A stretch of 64,000 bases of DNA from assembly GCA_958295665.1 (NCBI GenBank), contig OY282559.1, positions 252,521,461-252,585,460 of the forward strand, in the 5' to 3' direction. Position 1 is the stretch's first letter; every line of letters begins with the position of its first letter. The notes beneath the pieces were generated by a model. The model saw only the letters and a program-made list of their open reading frames with translations. It was not told the origin of the DNA and searched no databases. This document shows positions 46,961-58,766 of this stretch, one piece after another. A program made the position numbers and the translations under genes. This DNA comes from Tipula vernalis (taxonomy: Eukaryota > Arthropoda > Insecta > Diptera > Tipulidae).

Positions 46961-48003
46961 AAAGCCGTAAGTTAATTTAAAAGACATTTAACGATTTCCC
47001 ATAAGAACCCATGTAAAATTTAATATTTTTGATTCAAATGTTATTAATGAAAAATACTCCCTGTGGGTACATAATTTAGCACAAATGTTTCGTTACAGAT
47101 GGTGCTTTTACTATTTATTCACATTTTTTTAACAAAAATAAAGATTTACATTCATATTATGCCTTTAATTTCATTGTACACTTGAGGATACTTTGTACGG
47201 TTTTAATGTTTAAATAAAATCACCTAAAATAAAAAAATTTGAAACTAATGTCGAATTCTTTTCGTTTTTTCAAATCAATGTAAATTTTGTGGTGTGAAAA
47301 GTACATGAAACCAAAATTGATGCAGTTTTGTGTTTGTATTGGTATGTAATATAAAAAATTTGACGTTTAAAAAATTTCGAATCGATTTTTGTAGTGTTTA
47401 GTCGAGTGCTTTATTCAACAATTAAAATTAAACACAACAATTAAAATGATTCAAAATCGAGGCGCAAGAAACTATATATTGACAACTTTATTTAATTCCA
47501 TTAAAATAATTAAACAGAATAATTAAAATGATTCAAAATCGAGACAAACAACTCTATATATTGACAACTTTCACAACTAAAAATTGACGTTTCTATTTTT
47601 GTTGGTGTTAATAGCAAAGGTGAAATTTATGAAAAAATATACATTTCGTAAAATTGATGTACATCGAAAAAACATTGATGTTTTTTTGACGAAACGAATA
47701 TGGTTTTCGATGTACATCAATTTTTTTGATGTTTTTGGGTGAAATGAATTCAACATAATTGTTCTCAATAAAATAATTTTACGGTTACCCTATAAGTTAT
47801 TTATTTAAATCGCTTAAAGAAATAGTGACATCTGTAGCTAAACGCAAAAATTACATTTTTCGGCTACTATTTCTGTACGAATGAGTAGTAAAAATGGATA
47901 TGTTTTGGTCCACACCATGCCTTTCTTAGGTGATCCCTTAAAGTATTGCATCACAATAATAAAATATTTTGCGTTTAATTAAATAAAAATGAGCTCTTTT
48001 GTA
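46961..48003. repeat. Noncoding DNA with a tandem duplication and a hairpin
   Basis: 'aattaaaatgattcaaaatc' followed by 'gag/gaggcg...ctatatattgacaactt' occurs twice about 80 bp apart (47,440-47,490 and 47,521-47,572). A 20-bp perfect inverted repeat (AAATTGATGTACATCGAAAA) lies at 47,651-47,670 and 47,704-47,723. Confidence 0.6.
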
Positions 48004-48235
48004 CAGTGGGGGACAATACTGTTCACGAAAATTTAAATAAATAAAAATCTTAAAATTATTTGTACTAGTAATCACTTAAATTTATTCAACTTATTATTTT
48101 TTTGAATAACATTATTTCCTTCAAACATACATATGTATGTACATATATGTTCTTTTAAATTCAATTACAATTTTAAAATAACAAAAAATGATTCATTCAC
48201 ATTATGAACACTTTTGTCCCTGAAATGTTTTCGCT

Positions 48236-49202
48236 ATATTAATTCTTCGTGTATCCTCCCTTAGATTTTATCTCTGCTTCTATTCTTCTAGAAAGACTTT
48301 TTTATAACTCATCGATTCTTCTTGGAGGCTCCTTGTTAGAAATCATTTTTCATTTAAGGATGGCCCAAAGATGTTCAATGGGATTAATATCCGGTAGTTG
48401 GTCTGGCCAATCAAGAACTTTGATTCCATTTTCATTAAACCAAGTTTTAGTGATTTTGGCTTTATGCTTTGGGACGCTATCATGAATAAATGTATCATCT
48501 TGGCCAGGCCCAATCCCAAATATATTCAGACTAGGCAAGTACGAGTTTTCTACAATTGTAGTATAGTTACAAGCTGTCATTGTACCTCAAATCCTTCGTC
48601 AAATGCCAAGTTTATTATTCCTAAAGCATCGACAAATCATCAAGGACCCACCATCAAATTTCATTGTTTGACAAATATTTCTATCCGTCAGTCCGATATT
48701 CTTATCAAACAAGGTCCAAAGTCGCCGATCAGATCCAATACGATTAATTTTCGTTTCATCTGACCATGTTATCTTCTTCCAGTCATCTATTGTAAACTGT
48801 TTATATTTTTTGACCAACAATATACCATGTTGTCGATGTTTTGATGATAAGTATAAATTTTACTTTATTTTTGACAATCATGGCAACATTTTTCAATAAT
48901 CTTCTGATTGTTTTATCTTGAACATTTAATCCGAATTCAGATTTTAGTACTTCATTTGTTTCAGATGCTGTATTTGTGGCACTAGTTGCGATTAAAAGCC
49001 TTATTTTGAGCTCTATTAAAGGGCTCAGTTTCTTTGGATGCCCGCCTGAGTTTGTTTTACAAAAAATGTTAAATTCACTTTTAATTTTTGTTATCAAACC
49101 TATAGCTACATTAGGTTTGGCTGCAATTTGCCGATATTATAAGCCAGTTTTAATGTCGTCAACGATAGCTTTTTTCAAAATCGCGCTTATTTTTTGCGTC
49201 AT
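48236..49202 (-). pseudogene. Tc1-like transposase (DD34E type), decayed
   Basis: ATG at 49,202 on the minus strand (MTQKISAILKKAIVDDI). An in-frame TAA follows about 22 codons later. The paired helix-turn-helix region continues through KPNVAIGLITKIKSEFN and ETNEVLKSEFGLNVQDKT. A frame change near 48,810 leads to the catalytic core: the first Asp is in ITWSDETKINRIGSD (about 48,765) and FDGGSLMI follows. After another shift near 48,590, the second Asp is in FIHDSVPKHKAKITKT and the Glu in LPDINPIEHLWAIL (about 48,375). The C-terminus (PPRRIDEL) runs to about 48,236 past a stop at 48,350. The three catalytic acids are still visible, but the gene is broken by at least two frameshifts and two stops. 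Confidence 0.82.
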
Positions 49203-49302
49203 AGTAAATGTGTTCGGTCAACAATAAGATTTACAATAAATACTTATCAAAATCCAAAAAAATTTCAAAATAAATAATTACCTTCTATTTTGACAGAACT
49301 AT

Positions 49303-49470
49303 TCACCCATTCCACACGAGTTGCGCTTACGCTGTTGTATTTCTTCGTCTCTTAAATCTTTGCACTGTTTTTGTCTATAAACAAAATTTTGTTTATTGGC
49401 AAAAACAGTGCAAAGAGGTAAGAGACGAAGAAATGCAACAGCGTAAGCGCAACTGGTGTGGAATAGGTGA
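49303..49470. repeat. Nested hairpin MITE, 168 bp
   Basis: Arms of about 70 bp match nearly perfectly: 'acgagttgcgcttacgctgt' on the left and 'acagcgtaagcgcaactggt' on the right. The loop is rich in 'aaacaaaattttgttt'. Confidence 0.8.
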
Positions 49471-49609
49471 TTAATATTTAAATTCGCAAAACTATTGCAG
49501 CTTTAGGTTGAGTGTTAACAGAATTAAAATCAATATTATAATTATTTTTATCTTATAGGAATTGTATTAAAAAATTGATATTTCTTAAAACTTGTGAACA
49601 GTATTGTCC

Positions 49610-49975
49610 GTCATTAATTTGGTTTTCCGTGACAAAAGTCAGCTGCATTTTTAAATAAAATATATATTTTGTTAATTTTTAATAATTCTTGTTATAAATT
49701 TTAATTGTTTATATTTTAATTAAAATAAAATAATATTTTATCTATTTTTATATATGTATATATAAAAATAGATAAAATATTGTTTTATTTTAATTAAAAT
49801 ATAAACAATTAAAATGTATAACAAGAATTATTAAAAATTAACAAAATATACTCACACATATTTTATTTAAAAATGCAGCTGACTTTTGTCACGGAAAACC
49901 AAATCAATGAAAATTTTGTTTAATTTGTCATTTTTTTTCTTGTGACATTTTGAAAAAGTCACTTCATCAGAAAAT
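49610..49975. repeat. Near-perfect palindrome derived from the MITE at 27,843
   Basis: Arms of about 140 bp (about 49,610-49,756 and 49,770-49,911) meet around 'tatatatgtatatata'. Each arm matches 28,008-28,165 of the 27,843-28,359 MITE. From 49,911 to 49,975 the sequence continues as the inverse of 27,945-28,008. A MITE interior has been copied as an inverted duplication next to the Tc1-like end. Confidence 0.8.
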
Positions 49976-50036
49976 TACCGCCATCTGAATTCAAACACGG
50001 GAACTACACTTATATTTTGACATAGAGTTAAAGACT

Positions 50037-50818
50037 CCCTCTAAACAAAAAAAGCGATTCGGAAATAACGATACTATTGCGATATGAGAACGATACATAT
50101 TTTTATATATCACACCACGCATTTTCTTATTTGTATTTCTACTCCCATAGAATCAACGAAAATAAAAATTGTATATTGCATTCTCTTACTCGCCATTTCA
50201 ATTCAAGTTTAACCTAAAACAAAAGCCGACGGCGATATTTGTGTAAAAAGAATCTAAAATCATTAGGAAATATTTGGTGTTGTGAGTTTCACAAAGTAAT
50301 TATATATTTCTTTTACAATTTATTTAAACCATTTTTGTTTATTAATTTAATCCTTTTATACTAATTGTTTATTTTTTAAGATGTAAGCAAATTTTACTAC
50401 TGCCGATTGAATTGAGGAGCGAAGTATTATGAAACCCGATGTAATTAAACCGTCATATAAAAAAGTAAATTTTATATATTATATATAATGTAATAATTAT
50501 TATAATATAATATGTACTTCAAATAAATAAAAAAAAATTAATCGCATTATAAAACTGGCTTTTTATTTTTGCTAATCCAATATAAATACTATCGTAACCA
50601 ACACGAAAAATACGATACGTATACGATATGAAAAGTAGGCGTCGTAAACGAATCGTAAAAATCTTTTTATTTACGTTACGTAAAAAATTCTAATTATCAT
50701 GGGACGTTGGATTCGTAAACATATCGACTTCGAATCGCAAAAACGATTCGGAAGCGATATTTTGTATGAACAACATACATCATTTTCGTATCGTAAACGA
50801 ATCGCTTTGTTTAGTGGG
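50037..50818. mobile_element. CCC-type MITE, copy 2
   Basis: Ends CCCTCTAAACAAAAAAAGCG and, inverted, CCCACTAAACAAAGCGATTC match copy 1 at 9,044-9,430. Shared subterminal text includes 'gatattttgtatgaacaac' and 'gctttttatttttgctaat'. It is twice as long (782 bp) because of extra central sequence. CT flanks both ends, agreeing with a 2-bp duplication. Confidence 0.8.
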
Positions 50819-51444
50819 CTATAAAGGAGAAGCGACGTTTTTTTCATATAAAACCATCTATTCCAAGCATACACTGTTGGAGTTTGATGGTTATATATGG
50901 TAAGTTATAAATAATATATGATTGGATTGGTCTTTCTTTTAAGTAAACAAACCGTTATTCTTATTAAAATGTAGCTGTGCGTAGTTTCGTGAAAATTAAA
51001 AATTATCAAATAAAACAAGTTGTTTTGTTAAAATATATAGATATATTATTAATTATTATTTGTGAAAAACTATTTAAAAAATAATTTAAGAAAAATGAAG
51101 TGTTTAATCAGAAAGTATCGTGACAATACTCGCAACAAATTACCTGGAATTTATTTCCATCGATAAAGTCCGCTTTTCATGTAAATTTCAAAAATTTAAA
51201 TTATGTAATAAATTATCAAAAAAATACAATGTTGTTGTTGTTGATGCTTAGGAATCTTACGATTTGTTTACAATTATTTTTACCAGATCCGCAATAAAAG
51301 TGTAAAATAATGACGCGTTTTTAGAAAAGTTATTTTTAATGTGTATTTGCAACTAAAATAAAAACATTTTTTAAACTTTAATTGTTTTATTTTAAACAAC
51401 CCACTTCGTCCCAATTCCGTGAATAAAATTTTAAATACGATCCT
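50819..51444. other. AT-rich noncoding DNA
   Basis: No gene recognised. A short (GTT)n run lies near 51,231. Confidence 0.5.
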
Positions 51445-51595
51445 GTGCCCGAATTCCGGTTCGATGACAAATGTTAATGAGAAATGATTTTATTTTTTAT
51501 TTCAACTAGTCGGTTGCATTTTTATTTAGAGTAGGCGAAATAAAAAATAAAGTCATTTCTCATTCTCATTTGTCATTGAAACAGAATTCGGGTGC
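51445..51595. repeat. Foldback MITE, 151 bp
   Basis: 'gtgcccgaattccggttcga' is mirrored by the right end (inverted 'gcacccgaattctgtttcaa'). Arms carry the 'tgacaaatgttaatgagaaatga' motif also seen at 1,115-1,150. Confidence 0.75.
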
Positions 51596-52379
51596 TGATC
51601 TGTTTGAGTCTTTCTCTGTTTCGCACAAAATTTCCATGCTTGACGTTTGCTTTTTAAACATATTTTAGTAGTCGAGTTTATAAGTAGATGTCACTAATGG
51701 CCTATAATAAAAAAACATAAACGAAATGTGTGACGTCATGAAATGTAAAGATGGGCGGCTTGTATCTCTATGAACTTTGGAAATACACATTTTCCATTCA
51801 CGTTCCATGAGAAGGGAAAAATTGATGTCACAATGCTTTCATATGAAAGAAAATTCAACACCGACCATTTTGGCCGTGAGAATGTAAATAAATATGGAAA
51901 TAAACTTATTTACTTAACTAAATTTGTAATTTTAGCTTCAAATATGAATTCAAACTATAATATGTACTCACTTTAAAGTTAATTTTTAAGTAAATATATT
52001 TAGAAAATGTTCCGTTTATTTAAGAAACATCTAGTTTAGTTTAACTTTAATAAAATATGGAAATTTTAATAATTTATTTTAACTCTCTATTTACCTCTCT
52101 ATCAATCTCTATATTTACAAATTTTCTTTTAAGGTGCTTTATCAGTTGTTTACCTGTTATTTACACCATTTACTGTTTCACTTGGCGGAGATTTGTATAA
52201 TAAACTCGATAATATGGGTATTTGCAGTGAGGCGTAGTATGAAAACCATTTATACAATTATACAAATTAAAAATACGTGATATGTGGAAACGAAATGAAA
52301 AAATTTTTTTCATTCGATTTTTTCATAGAACGAGAATTGGTCAAGGTTTCCGAAATAATTTTGATTATTAAAATAAGAT
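51596..52379. other. Noncoding DNA
   Basis: The frame at 51,770-51,976 has no recognisable sequence. Nothing else stands out. Confidence 0.45.
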
Positions 52380-52720
52380 ATTTGAAATTGTGAAAATGAC
52401 TAACCATGTTGGTTTTGCTGCTATACCTACAATCGCTATTGGAGTAATTTGGAAGATCGTGGTATCGTCAAGTAGAAGCGTAATTTCGATGGTGGAAGCG
52501 TTGAGTTATGAAGAGGTTTTTCTTATTCCGCAAATTTTCCCATATGCTTCATTACTATTAGAATGAATTACTACATGTACCATGTATGTGTATATCCTGG
52601 CAGATATTTTGGTCAGTTTGGTTCGGGAAATACCATTGAATGGCAATCTTATAGCCTTAAGTTCAATTCCACCGAAAATCTTTGGGATATGTTGGCCGGT
52701 AAAATGCAATAATGAACGAT
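52380..52720 (+). pseudogene. Tc1-like transposase remnant
   Basis: Plus-strand scraps in order: FEIVKMTNHV near 52,383 (possible DNA-binding end), NFDGGSVELWRGFSY near 52,482 (core block after the first catalytic Asp), and NTIEWQSYSL followed by NSTENLWDML near 52,635-52,700 (the region of the third acidic residue in Tc1-like proteins). Most of the gene is deleted and frames shift. It may be of the same family as the scrap at 46,797. Confidence 0.4.
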
Positions 52721-54474
52721 CTTCTGGCACTTTACTTTATGTTTTTCGATGTTTTGTTTTTTGAGGGGATTTTTATTGATGAGACTTCGAGGTACTCTCA
52801 TAATGAACGACATAGCAAAACGTTTATCGTGATATCCGTCATTGTTGGGCCAAAATTGGCCTGGTAAGAAAGCTAATGGATTCTTTAGAAGACAAAAAAT
52901 CAGTTTGTATTTCATGAAACGAATTTTCATAGAATTTATTGTACAGTATTTCATTCCTTGGGAATTGGTTAACAAAATACATAAAATAATGCTGGGAATA
53001 CATAAAAACTAGTTTAGTTTTAGTCTAAATTGTCCGAACAAAAACAATTGATTAAAGATTAAATAAATTTTTTTGGTTTACCCAAGTTTTCGGCAGTTGA
53101 AACACGTCAAAACGGACGTTAAATTGTATAACTTTCGTCATAAGAAGTAGACAAAAATTTGCGTTTGCAAAATGTGAAAGCACTGTAAGTTTCTTTTCAC
53201 TCAATTTGTCTAAGAGAGAAATGTTTACTTGGTTTATTCCTTTTAACGTTTGAACTTACTAGTTATGAGAACTCGCTTATACTTGAGTTGTTGGTTGAAA
53301 TATGGTACAAAAGCCAAAATTGACAGTTTTGCCTAGAGCATTATAGTTGCGTAGCAAAGCTTTTTGTGTCAAATCACTAAAGAAAACACAACAATCGAAA
53401 GAAACGTAAGTAAGGTTTCTAATATTAATAACTCATGCAGGGGGCTTTGAACTTGAAGTAGTAGTTCCCTTCACATAAATCCAGAAACGTCTAATTAATG
53501 AATATGCCAATAAATAGTAATGTACGTAATATTGTTTCAATAAATTTCAATTAAGAATAACCAATAAAATGTTATAAAAAAAAATTCATTCGATAAATAA
53601 AAAGAATTAATCAATTAACATTTATTTAGCTGCTTTTATCATAATGGCATTAACCTCACTTCCTTTTTCTTATAATTGTTATATACATAGTAAGAAAATA
53701 TAAAAATTACAACAGAAAGAAGAAATATTTTTAATTTACAAAAAAAAAAAAATATAATTCATTAATTTACATTACAGTTTATCAAAATATAAGTAAATTG
53801 GTGTGAAGCTGATATCTTTTCAGGTTAGGTTAAAAGGTTAAACATTTTTTTTTAATCTTTAGAGAAATTATGTACATAGCGAAAATTTTCATGATCAACA
53901 CTGTATGTAAGATTCTATGTGTATTAACTTATTTGAAAACTTGAAGAAATATTTTAATTTAAGTCAGTTTTTAAGCCTTCCTCTAATTTGTCTTGGCTAC
54001 TTCAGACTTTGTAAGTTGTTCCGTAATTTTTTCGAGCTTTTAACTATTTACATTGCATACATTCGGGCACTCATGGAAAACAATTGTCACATCTTTCGGA
54101 TAGACAAATCAATTTAGAACAACCGCATACAACCTGACTTTAGAATAAATATGATTACATCTTGGGCCCTTTGAGTGTTTTAAATAACGTAGAAAACAAA
54201 AATAAAAGCAATAAATAGATAAATTGCAAGAACTTGTTTTACGAAACCGTAAGTCATTCAGTGTTGGCAATTATTGACGCAATACTACAGGCGATAACGT
54301 TCACATAACGCTTCGATTTAATTCAAATTAAAAAAAAAATTCATTCAGAGGAAATTTAATCAAATAAATGCCCACTTTTATAATTAAAGCCCTATAACAG
54401 TTTTTTTTTTTTGTTAAACATGTTATCAACTAAGAAATAATTATTAATAGGTACATAATATTCTAAACACTGTG

Positions 54475-54505
<31 letters not shown>

Positions 54506-54759
54506 ATTTTAAGACTAAGAAATTAATTGATTGGTTTAATATCCGAATTTTGTAGCATCCTTTTGTTAGCTCCAAAATTCTTGCTTGTGTTAGTTCTTAT
54601 TTCTAGATGGATCTTTTGGTATTAGTAAAAACTTGCTACCCACTATAGGATAATGCGCGATCGCAGAGACATTAAACGGGTGTAGACCTTGTTTAATAAG
54701 AAATTATAGTGACAATTATGAATTATTTAAATTTTTGTTTGGATTTATTAGGTGTCATT
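52721..54759. other. AT-rich noncoding DNA
   Basis: No gene recognised. Contains an (AAT)n microsatellite at about 54,477-54,507. Confidence 0.5.
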
Positions 54760-55345
54760 AATTTTTTTGGCGGCAGGCTACGGTTTGCAAAGGGATAAAC
54801 ACATGTAACGACCCTTGGGGGGTGTCGTTCCGGTTTGGCGGGTGATAAGGGTAGAAGCCGTCGAGTAAACCACCACAGAGTCACTGTGCATGACTGATGC
54901 TCATTAAAACGAATCTTAGGATGTGTACAAAAAGGACGAAATTGATATAGACGAGTGGCCTGAAAAAGAAAACCGTGAAGGAAGAAAAAAAACAAGGAAA
55001 AGAGATTTGAAATAAATCCGTAAAAGTGAAGAGGTCGGAAAAGAAAAAGTTCCGGAAGTGGTTTTTGGTTATTGGAAACGGTGGAAATTGGGTGCTCATT
55101 TCACGAGATTGTGCGAACAAGTTCGGGAACGGGGAATTGGCCTTGGCTGTAATACACTAATCGAGGTAATAGTAATTAGTAAGTAGTAATTAGTGAATCA
55201 TCTAAACGTGATGGGCGGTCAAAGTATTCTCTAACCAAGACTCGTGTGGTTGTTTATCGGGGTGCCAAAACCGAAGGCAACTGAACTTGAGAGAACGAGG
55301 TATAGCCACATTAAAGCACACGCGTATAGGCTAACAGAAATATCA
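54760..55345. other. Less AT-rich unassigned segment
   Basis: Base composition is visibly higher in G+C than the surroundings ('acgacccttggggggtgtcg'). Both strands have short frames without recognisable similarity. It could be a fragment of an unrecognised element or an untranslated host exon. Confidence 0.35.
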
Positions 55346-55690
55346 TCGTGAGCTTACCGATCAGTAAAAATCTCGAGATATCGATTACATGCTATTAAGA
55401 TAAAACTTTTCCAATTTTTGAATATTCTAAGATTAACAAGGTAAACCCAAATAACTTTCTAGGCTAGTTGGCATGATTAATTACACCTGCCTATGTACAC
55501 ACATAGGCCTGCCGACGAAATGTTTGCCAATCGTTCAAAATCTCGAAATATCGATTTTCTTAGGCATTAAACCAATATATGTATTTCATTCGCATATTAT
55601 TATAGAAAAATTAATTCGTCCGAACGTATACTTTTTAAAACACATACAATTAAGATAAACGACCAATTATTATTGGCACTGGTGATCTGG
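55346..55690. other. Noncoding DNA
   Basis: Duplicated phrase 'aaaatctcgaratatcgatt' at about 55,368 and 55,538; otherwise nothing. Confidence 0.4.
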
Positions 55691-55935
55691 GGTGCTATTC
55701 TTGAAACATTACGAAAATTTTCGTAACCGAAAATTTTCGTAATGCTATTTTCGTAATAGTAATGGTGAAATCATAATTTAGTATTCTTGAAACCATTACG
55801 AATATAACGAAGAGAGGCAAAAAGAAATAATAAAATTTCGAGAGAGAAGATGAAAATGTAAGTTCCTAAAATGGTATTCTTGAAATCCGGATTACGAAAA
55901 TTTTCGCAATGGAACGTTACTAAAATTTTCGGATG
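55691..55935. repeat. MITE-like repeat with GGGTGCTATTCTTGAAAC
   Basis: 'tattcttgaaa' followed by a 'ttacgaaaattttcg' type block recurs at about 55,696, 55,780 and 55,873, and the blocks are locally palindromic. The edge GGGTGCTATTCTTGAAAC resembles GGTGCTATTCCATAAGAAAA at 9,788 in the left inverted-repeat arm. Confidence 0.55.
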
Positions 55936-56755
55936 GTTTTTGTGTTTCTTATTGCATTTCGTAATGAAATCATTTAGATTTTTGTTTTAATTATATTCAT
56001 ACAAAGACGTTCATAAAACTTAATAATTTCTATTGATGGTTAAAAATAATATGTATTTACATTTCGATAAATATTTATTATTTTATTACCATTGAGGAAG
56101 GACTTTAAATAGAGAGAGATTTTGTATGGCTAAAATATGCAAGGAAAAATAATTTCTGTTTCGTTTGGAGATTTTAGTTGTGATATTATGAAAGGAATAT
56201 ATAAATTTTCATTGCCTCTTTCTATTTCTCATGTTTCCTATCCCCGTATTATTATAAATGAACACAATGGAAAATTGAATGGCGGTGCTTAATATTTCAT
56301 TCTTTCTTCTTTGTATATGTAACAAACAAAAAATCGAACGCAATTGCTAGATCAATAACAACAAAAATGTTCAAAGCATTACCAAAATTTTAATGCCTTA
56401 ACAAATTCGAAAAAAAGGAAGTTAACAACAACCACAATAATATTTTGTAAACAATGATTTTGGGTTAATATGCATTTTTTTATTATATGTAGCATGTCGA
56501 TATTTTTAGACTAGAAAGGAAAGAGGAAAATAGTTGATTTCAATGCGATCGTTTATAAATCGTATATGTATTGTTTTAGTGTTGGTTAGATACATACATA
56601 TATTAAAACCAAACTAAAAAACAGATCAAAAATATACATTCCGTTGCAACTTCGTGAATGTATTTTCGTTTTTTTCTTTTTTAAAACTTCACGTATTGTA
56701 TTCTACTTTTCATAAAAACTTAATATTAAAGTTAAAGTTAATATTTTATTGTTAG

Positions 56756-57211
56756 TTATACAGTTAAAATTCTAAGCTTTTTGGAAGTTTGGGTAGATGC
56801 TTGGTGCCTAGGTTTATTTTTTAATTTTTGAAATTCACCTTTTACTAAGGACCATTTTGATTTTTTTTTGATCAACACAACAATAAAAAAGTGTATTAAA
56901 ATTTTAAAATGGTCATAACAAGGCCCTTCATCTTTTAAAGGCAAAAATCCTGGAAAATCCCGAGCCACAATACTCATACATTTTTCCGAAATGTTTGCTA
57001 CGATATTTGGCAAATGACAGTTTTTACTAAACATTTGCTCAAATACAGCTACAAAAACATATGCTACTTCACCATAGTCCGTCTGCGGTGCTTTAAGTGA
57101 CCCAAAGTTTGACGATTTATTAAATTTTTTTTCTGTTATAAATGTTTCACTCGTTGATGTTTTGTTGTCATTTTGTTTTAATAATTTTTGACTACATTCA
57201 TTGCAGTTTAC
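56756..57211 (-). CDS. P-element-like transposase C-terminal exon, copy 2
   Basis: One uninterrupted frame of 151 codons plus stop; the first internal ATG is at 57,034. The frame upstream of 57,211 closes at a TGA seven bases into the same A-run context in both copies, so the true exon edge is uncertain. The acceptor-like tttgtttccag lies just upstream, at about 57,236. Features in order: C-x2-C (CNEC, residues 3-6), a polar linker, FGSLKAP (about 36-42), a helix ending VFEQMF, and then a block with ISEKC. PLKDEGPCYDHFKIL follows, then a hydrophobic stretch (IHFFIVVLI) and a basic C-terminus. The zinc-knuckle-like pair followed by a G-x-L-x2-P-type block fits the end of P-element/THAP9-like transposases. 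Both copies keep 92 residues with only about six differences. Without upstream exons it is probably not functional. Confidence 0.5.
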   Translation of the reverse strand, partial: VNCNECSQKLLKQNDNKTSTSETFITEKKFNKSSNFGSLKAPQTDYGEVAYVFVAVFEQMFSKNCHLPNIVANISEKCMSIVARDFPGFLPLKDEGPCYDHFKILIHFFIVVLIKKKSKWSLVKGEFQKLKNKPRHQASTQTSKKLRILTV

Positions 57212-57564
57212 TTTTTTTCAAAATTCGTGCTCTGGAAACAAATATGTTATTGCATATTTTTGGTTGCCCTAATTATTATTATTTTTTTTTATTTAACAAA
57301 TTTGTTTATCAATTTGATTTTTCCTCCAATCTAAAAATTATAATTATTGCATTCGAAATCGCAAACGTAATTTAAACTCCATCAGATGGAGAAAAAAGGC
57401 AACAAAAACATAAGCAGCAAAATAATCAAAAAACAAAAGGTGAATGACCGTTCTGTGACACAAAATAAAATACATTAGTATAATTTTTCATCTACATTTT
57501 TATGTGCACGTGTATTATCAACCAATCCCACTACATGGCATTGTATTACCAACCTAACTTTATT

Positions 57565-58273
57565 ATGGCTGTATGATACTCACTTTTTTTCAAGTACAAT
57601 AAAGTGCTGCAAAACTAGTAAAGCGAAACAGAGAAGGGTAGTGTAGACAATACTATAGGCAAATATTTTGAAGTTTCGGATAAACAAAATTTGTAAATAG
57701 AATCAACATTTTTTTTGTGTTGGACCATATTATTGAATTAATTTGCATTAGCTGCCGCAATTAATTGAAACGAAATAATTTATATGTTTAGTTAATTTTT
57801 ATATTTACAAAAAAATGCACGTTTCAAATATTTTGGCAAACAATTAACAATGCAAACCCAAAATTGTATTTCAGTATCAAAAGAAAAATCTAAAAAAGGG
57901 GGAAAAAATCATAACAATAATGGCGAACAAAAATGGAAAAATTGTTTACTAAATTTATTTTAAAAATAAACAAATAAATTCTCTTTGGTATACAAAATAC
58001 AAATATTTTCTCTAATATTTCGGAAATGTCAGAAAAAAGTATGTAATGTCAAAAAAAAGAATCAAATCCAATTCTTTTTTTGCTATAATTGCTCGATTAA
58101 CTGCTAGAAAAGTTGAGCTACCACTTTTTTTTTGACGTTTCTATATTTTTTCCAAATCTATGGTGTATACACTCACTCTCACAAATATTTTGTATATTTA
58201 TTTTTTATCTCACTCCGTTTGTCTTACCTAGTCACTGAAAAAGTGGGAAAAAAAGTGAGTATCATACAGCCAT
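57565..58273. mobile_element. 709-bp DNA transposon/MITE with ATGGCTGTATGATACTCAC ends
   Basis: Both ends carry ATGGCTGTATGATACTCAC (right one inverted), extended by a run of A/T. P-like copy 1 has the undisturbed site (about 10,642). Target duplication not clear. No transposase seen; the interior has many short A/T runs. Confidence 0.75.
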
Positions 58274-58378
58274 TTTACGATCATTTATTTTTTACGTTTC
58301 CCAAACAAACAGATTCGGATCATTCTTATTATTATTATTTTTTTGTTTTGCTTATAAATAGAGAAAAGAAAAAAGGAC

Positions 58379-58725
58379 ACCGAGCAAACGGCGCAGTGGT
58401 TAAAGCTGCGGCGTTTGGATCGGGAGGTACCGGGTTCGAATCCCGATAGGGGCGGGATGCAAAAGGGATTTTTCATCATCTGATTACGATCGGTGATGAC
58501 GATGAACACAACTATGACCCCCTGTTGAGAGTGCAGAATCCATGGGCCGACCCACCTTTCATGTCAGCACTATAGGTTGGCATGAAGCAATGCAATGTGC
58601 AGGTGGCTTATACAAAGCGGGTCTATAGCCGTACGTCCTCGATTTGGCTAATACTGCGTAAAGTAGGACGGTAAAATTAACTGCGAAAGAGTTGGGAGTG
58701 CCTTGAGCCCCAGAAAAGATTGCAT

Positions 58726-58765
<40 letters not shown>
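58379..58765 (+). mobile_element. Full-length tRNA-derived SINE
   Basis: Starts after GGAC (58,375-58,378). A-box-like GGCGCAGTGG at 58,390-58,399, B box GGTTCGAATCC at 58,433-58,443, roughly 350 bp of body and an A-tail of over 30 bases ending near 58,765. Flanked by AAAAAAGGAC and AAAACAGGAC, the target duplication. The undisturbed site exists in P-like copy 1 near 10,570. It is non-autonomous, and its partner LINE is not identified: the tail is a plain poly(A). Confidence 0.9.

Positions 58766-58766
<1 letters not shown>

Larger units (their letters stand above)
48004..49616 (-). mobile_element. Tc1-like DNA transposon
   Basis: The left end after TA (48,002-48,003) reads CAGTGGGGGACAATACTGTT. 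The right end, inverted, reads GGACAATACTGTTCAC with its outermost bases decayed or replaced by the neighbouring palindrome. A decayed minus-strand transposase fills the interior, and a hairpin MITE lies in its 5' flank. Length is typical for Tc1 elements, about 1.6 kb including the nested hairpin. Confidence 0.8.

Noticed and set aside
54723..55120. Minus-strand frames of 79-90 codons in the less AT-rich segment
   Set aside because: Overlapping frames, Phe-rich, no recognisable domain; not supported as a gene.
58379..58450. tRNA gene from the A and B boxes
   Set aside because: No complete cloverleaf is evident, and the sequence continues into a SINE body with poly(A) and a target duplication.
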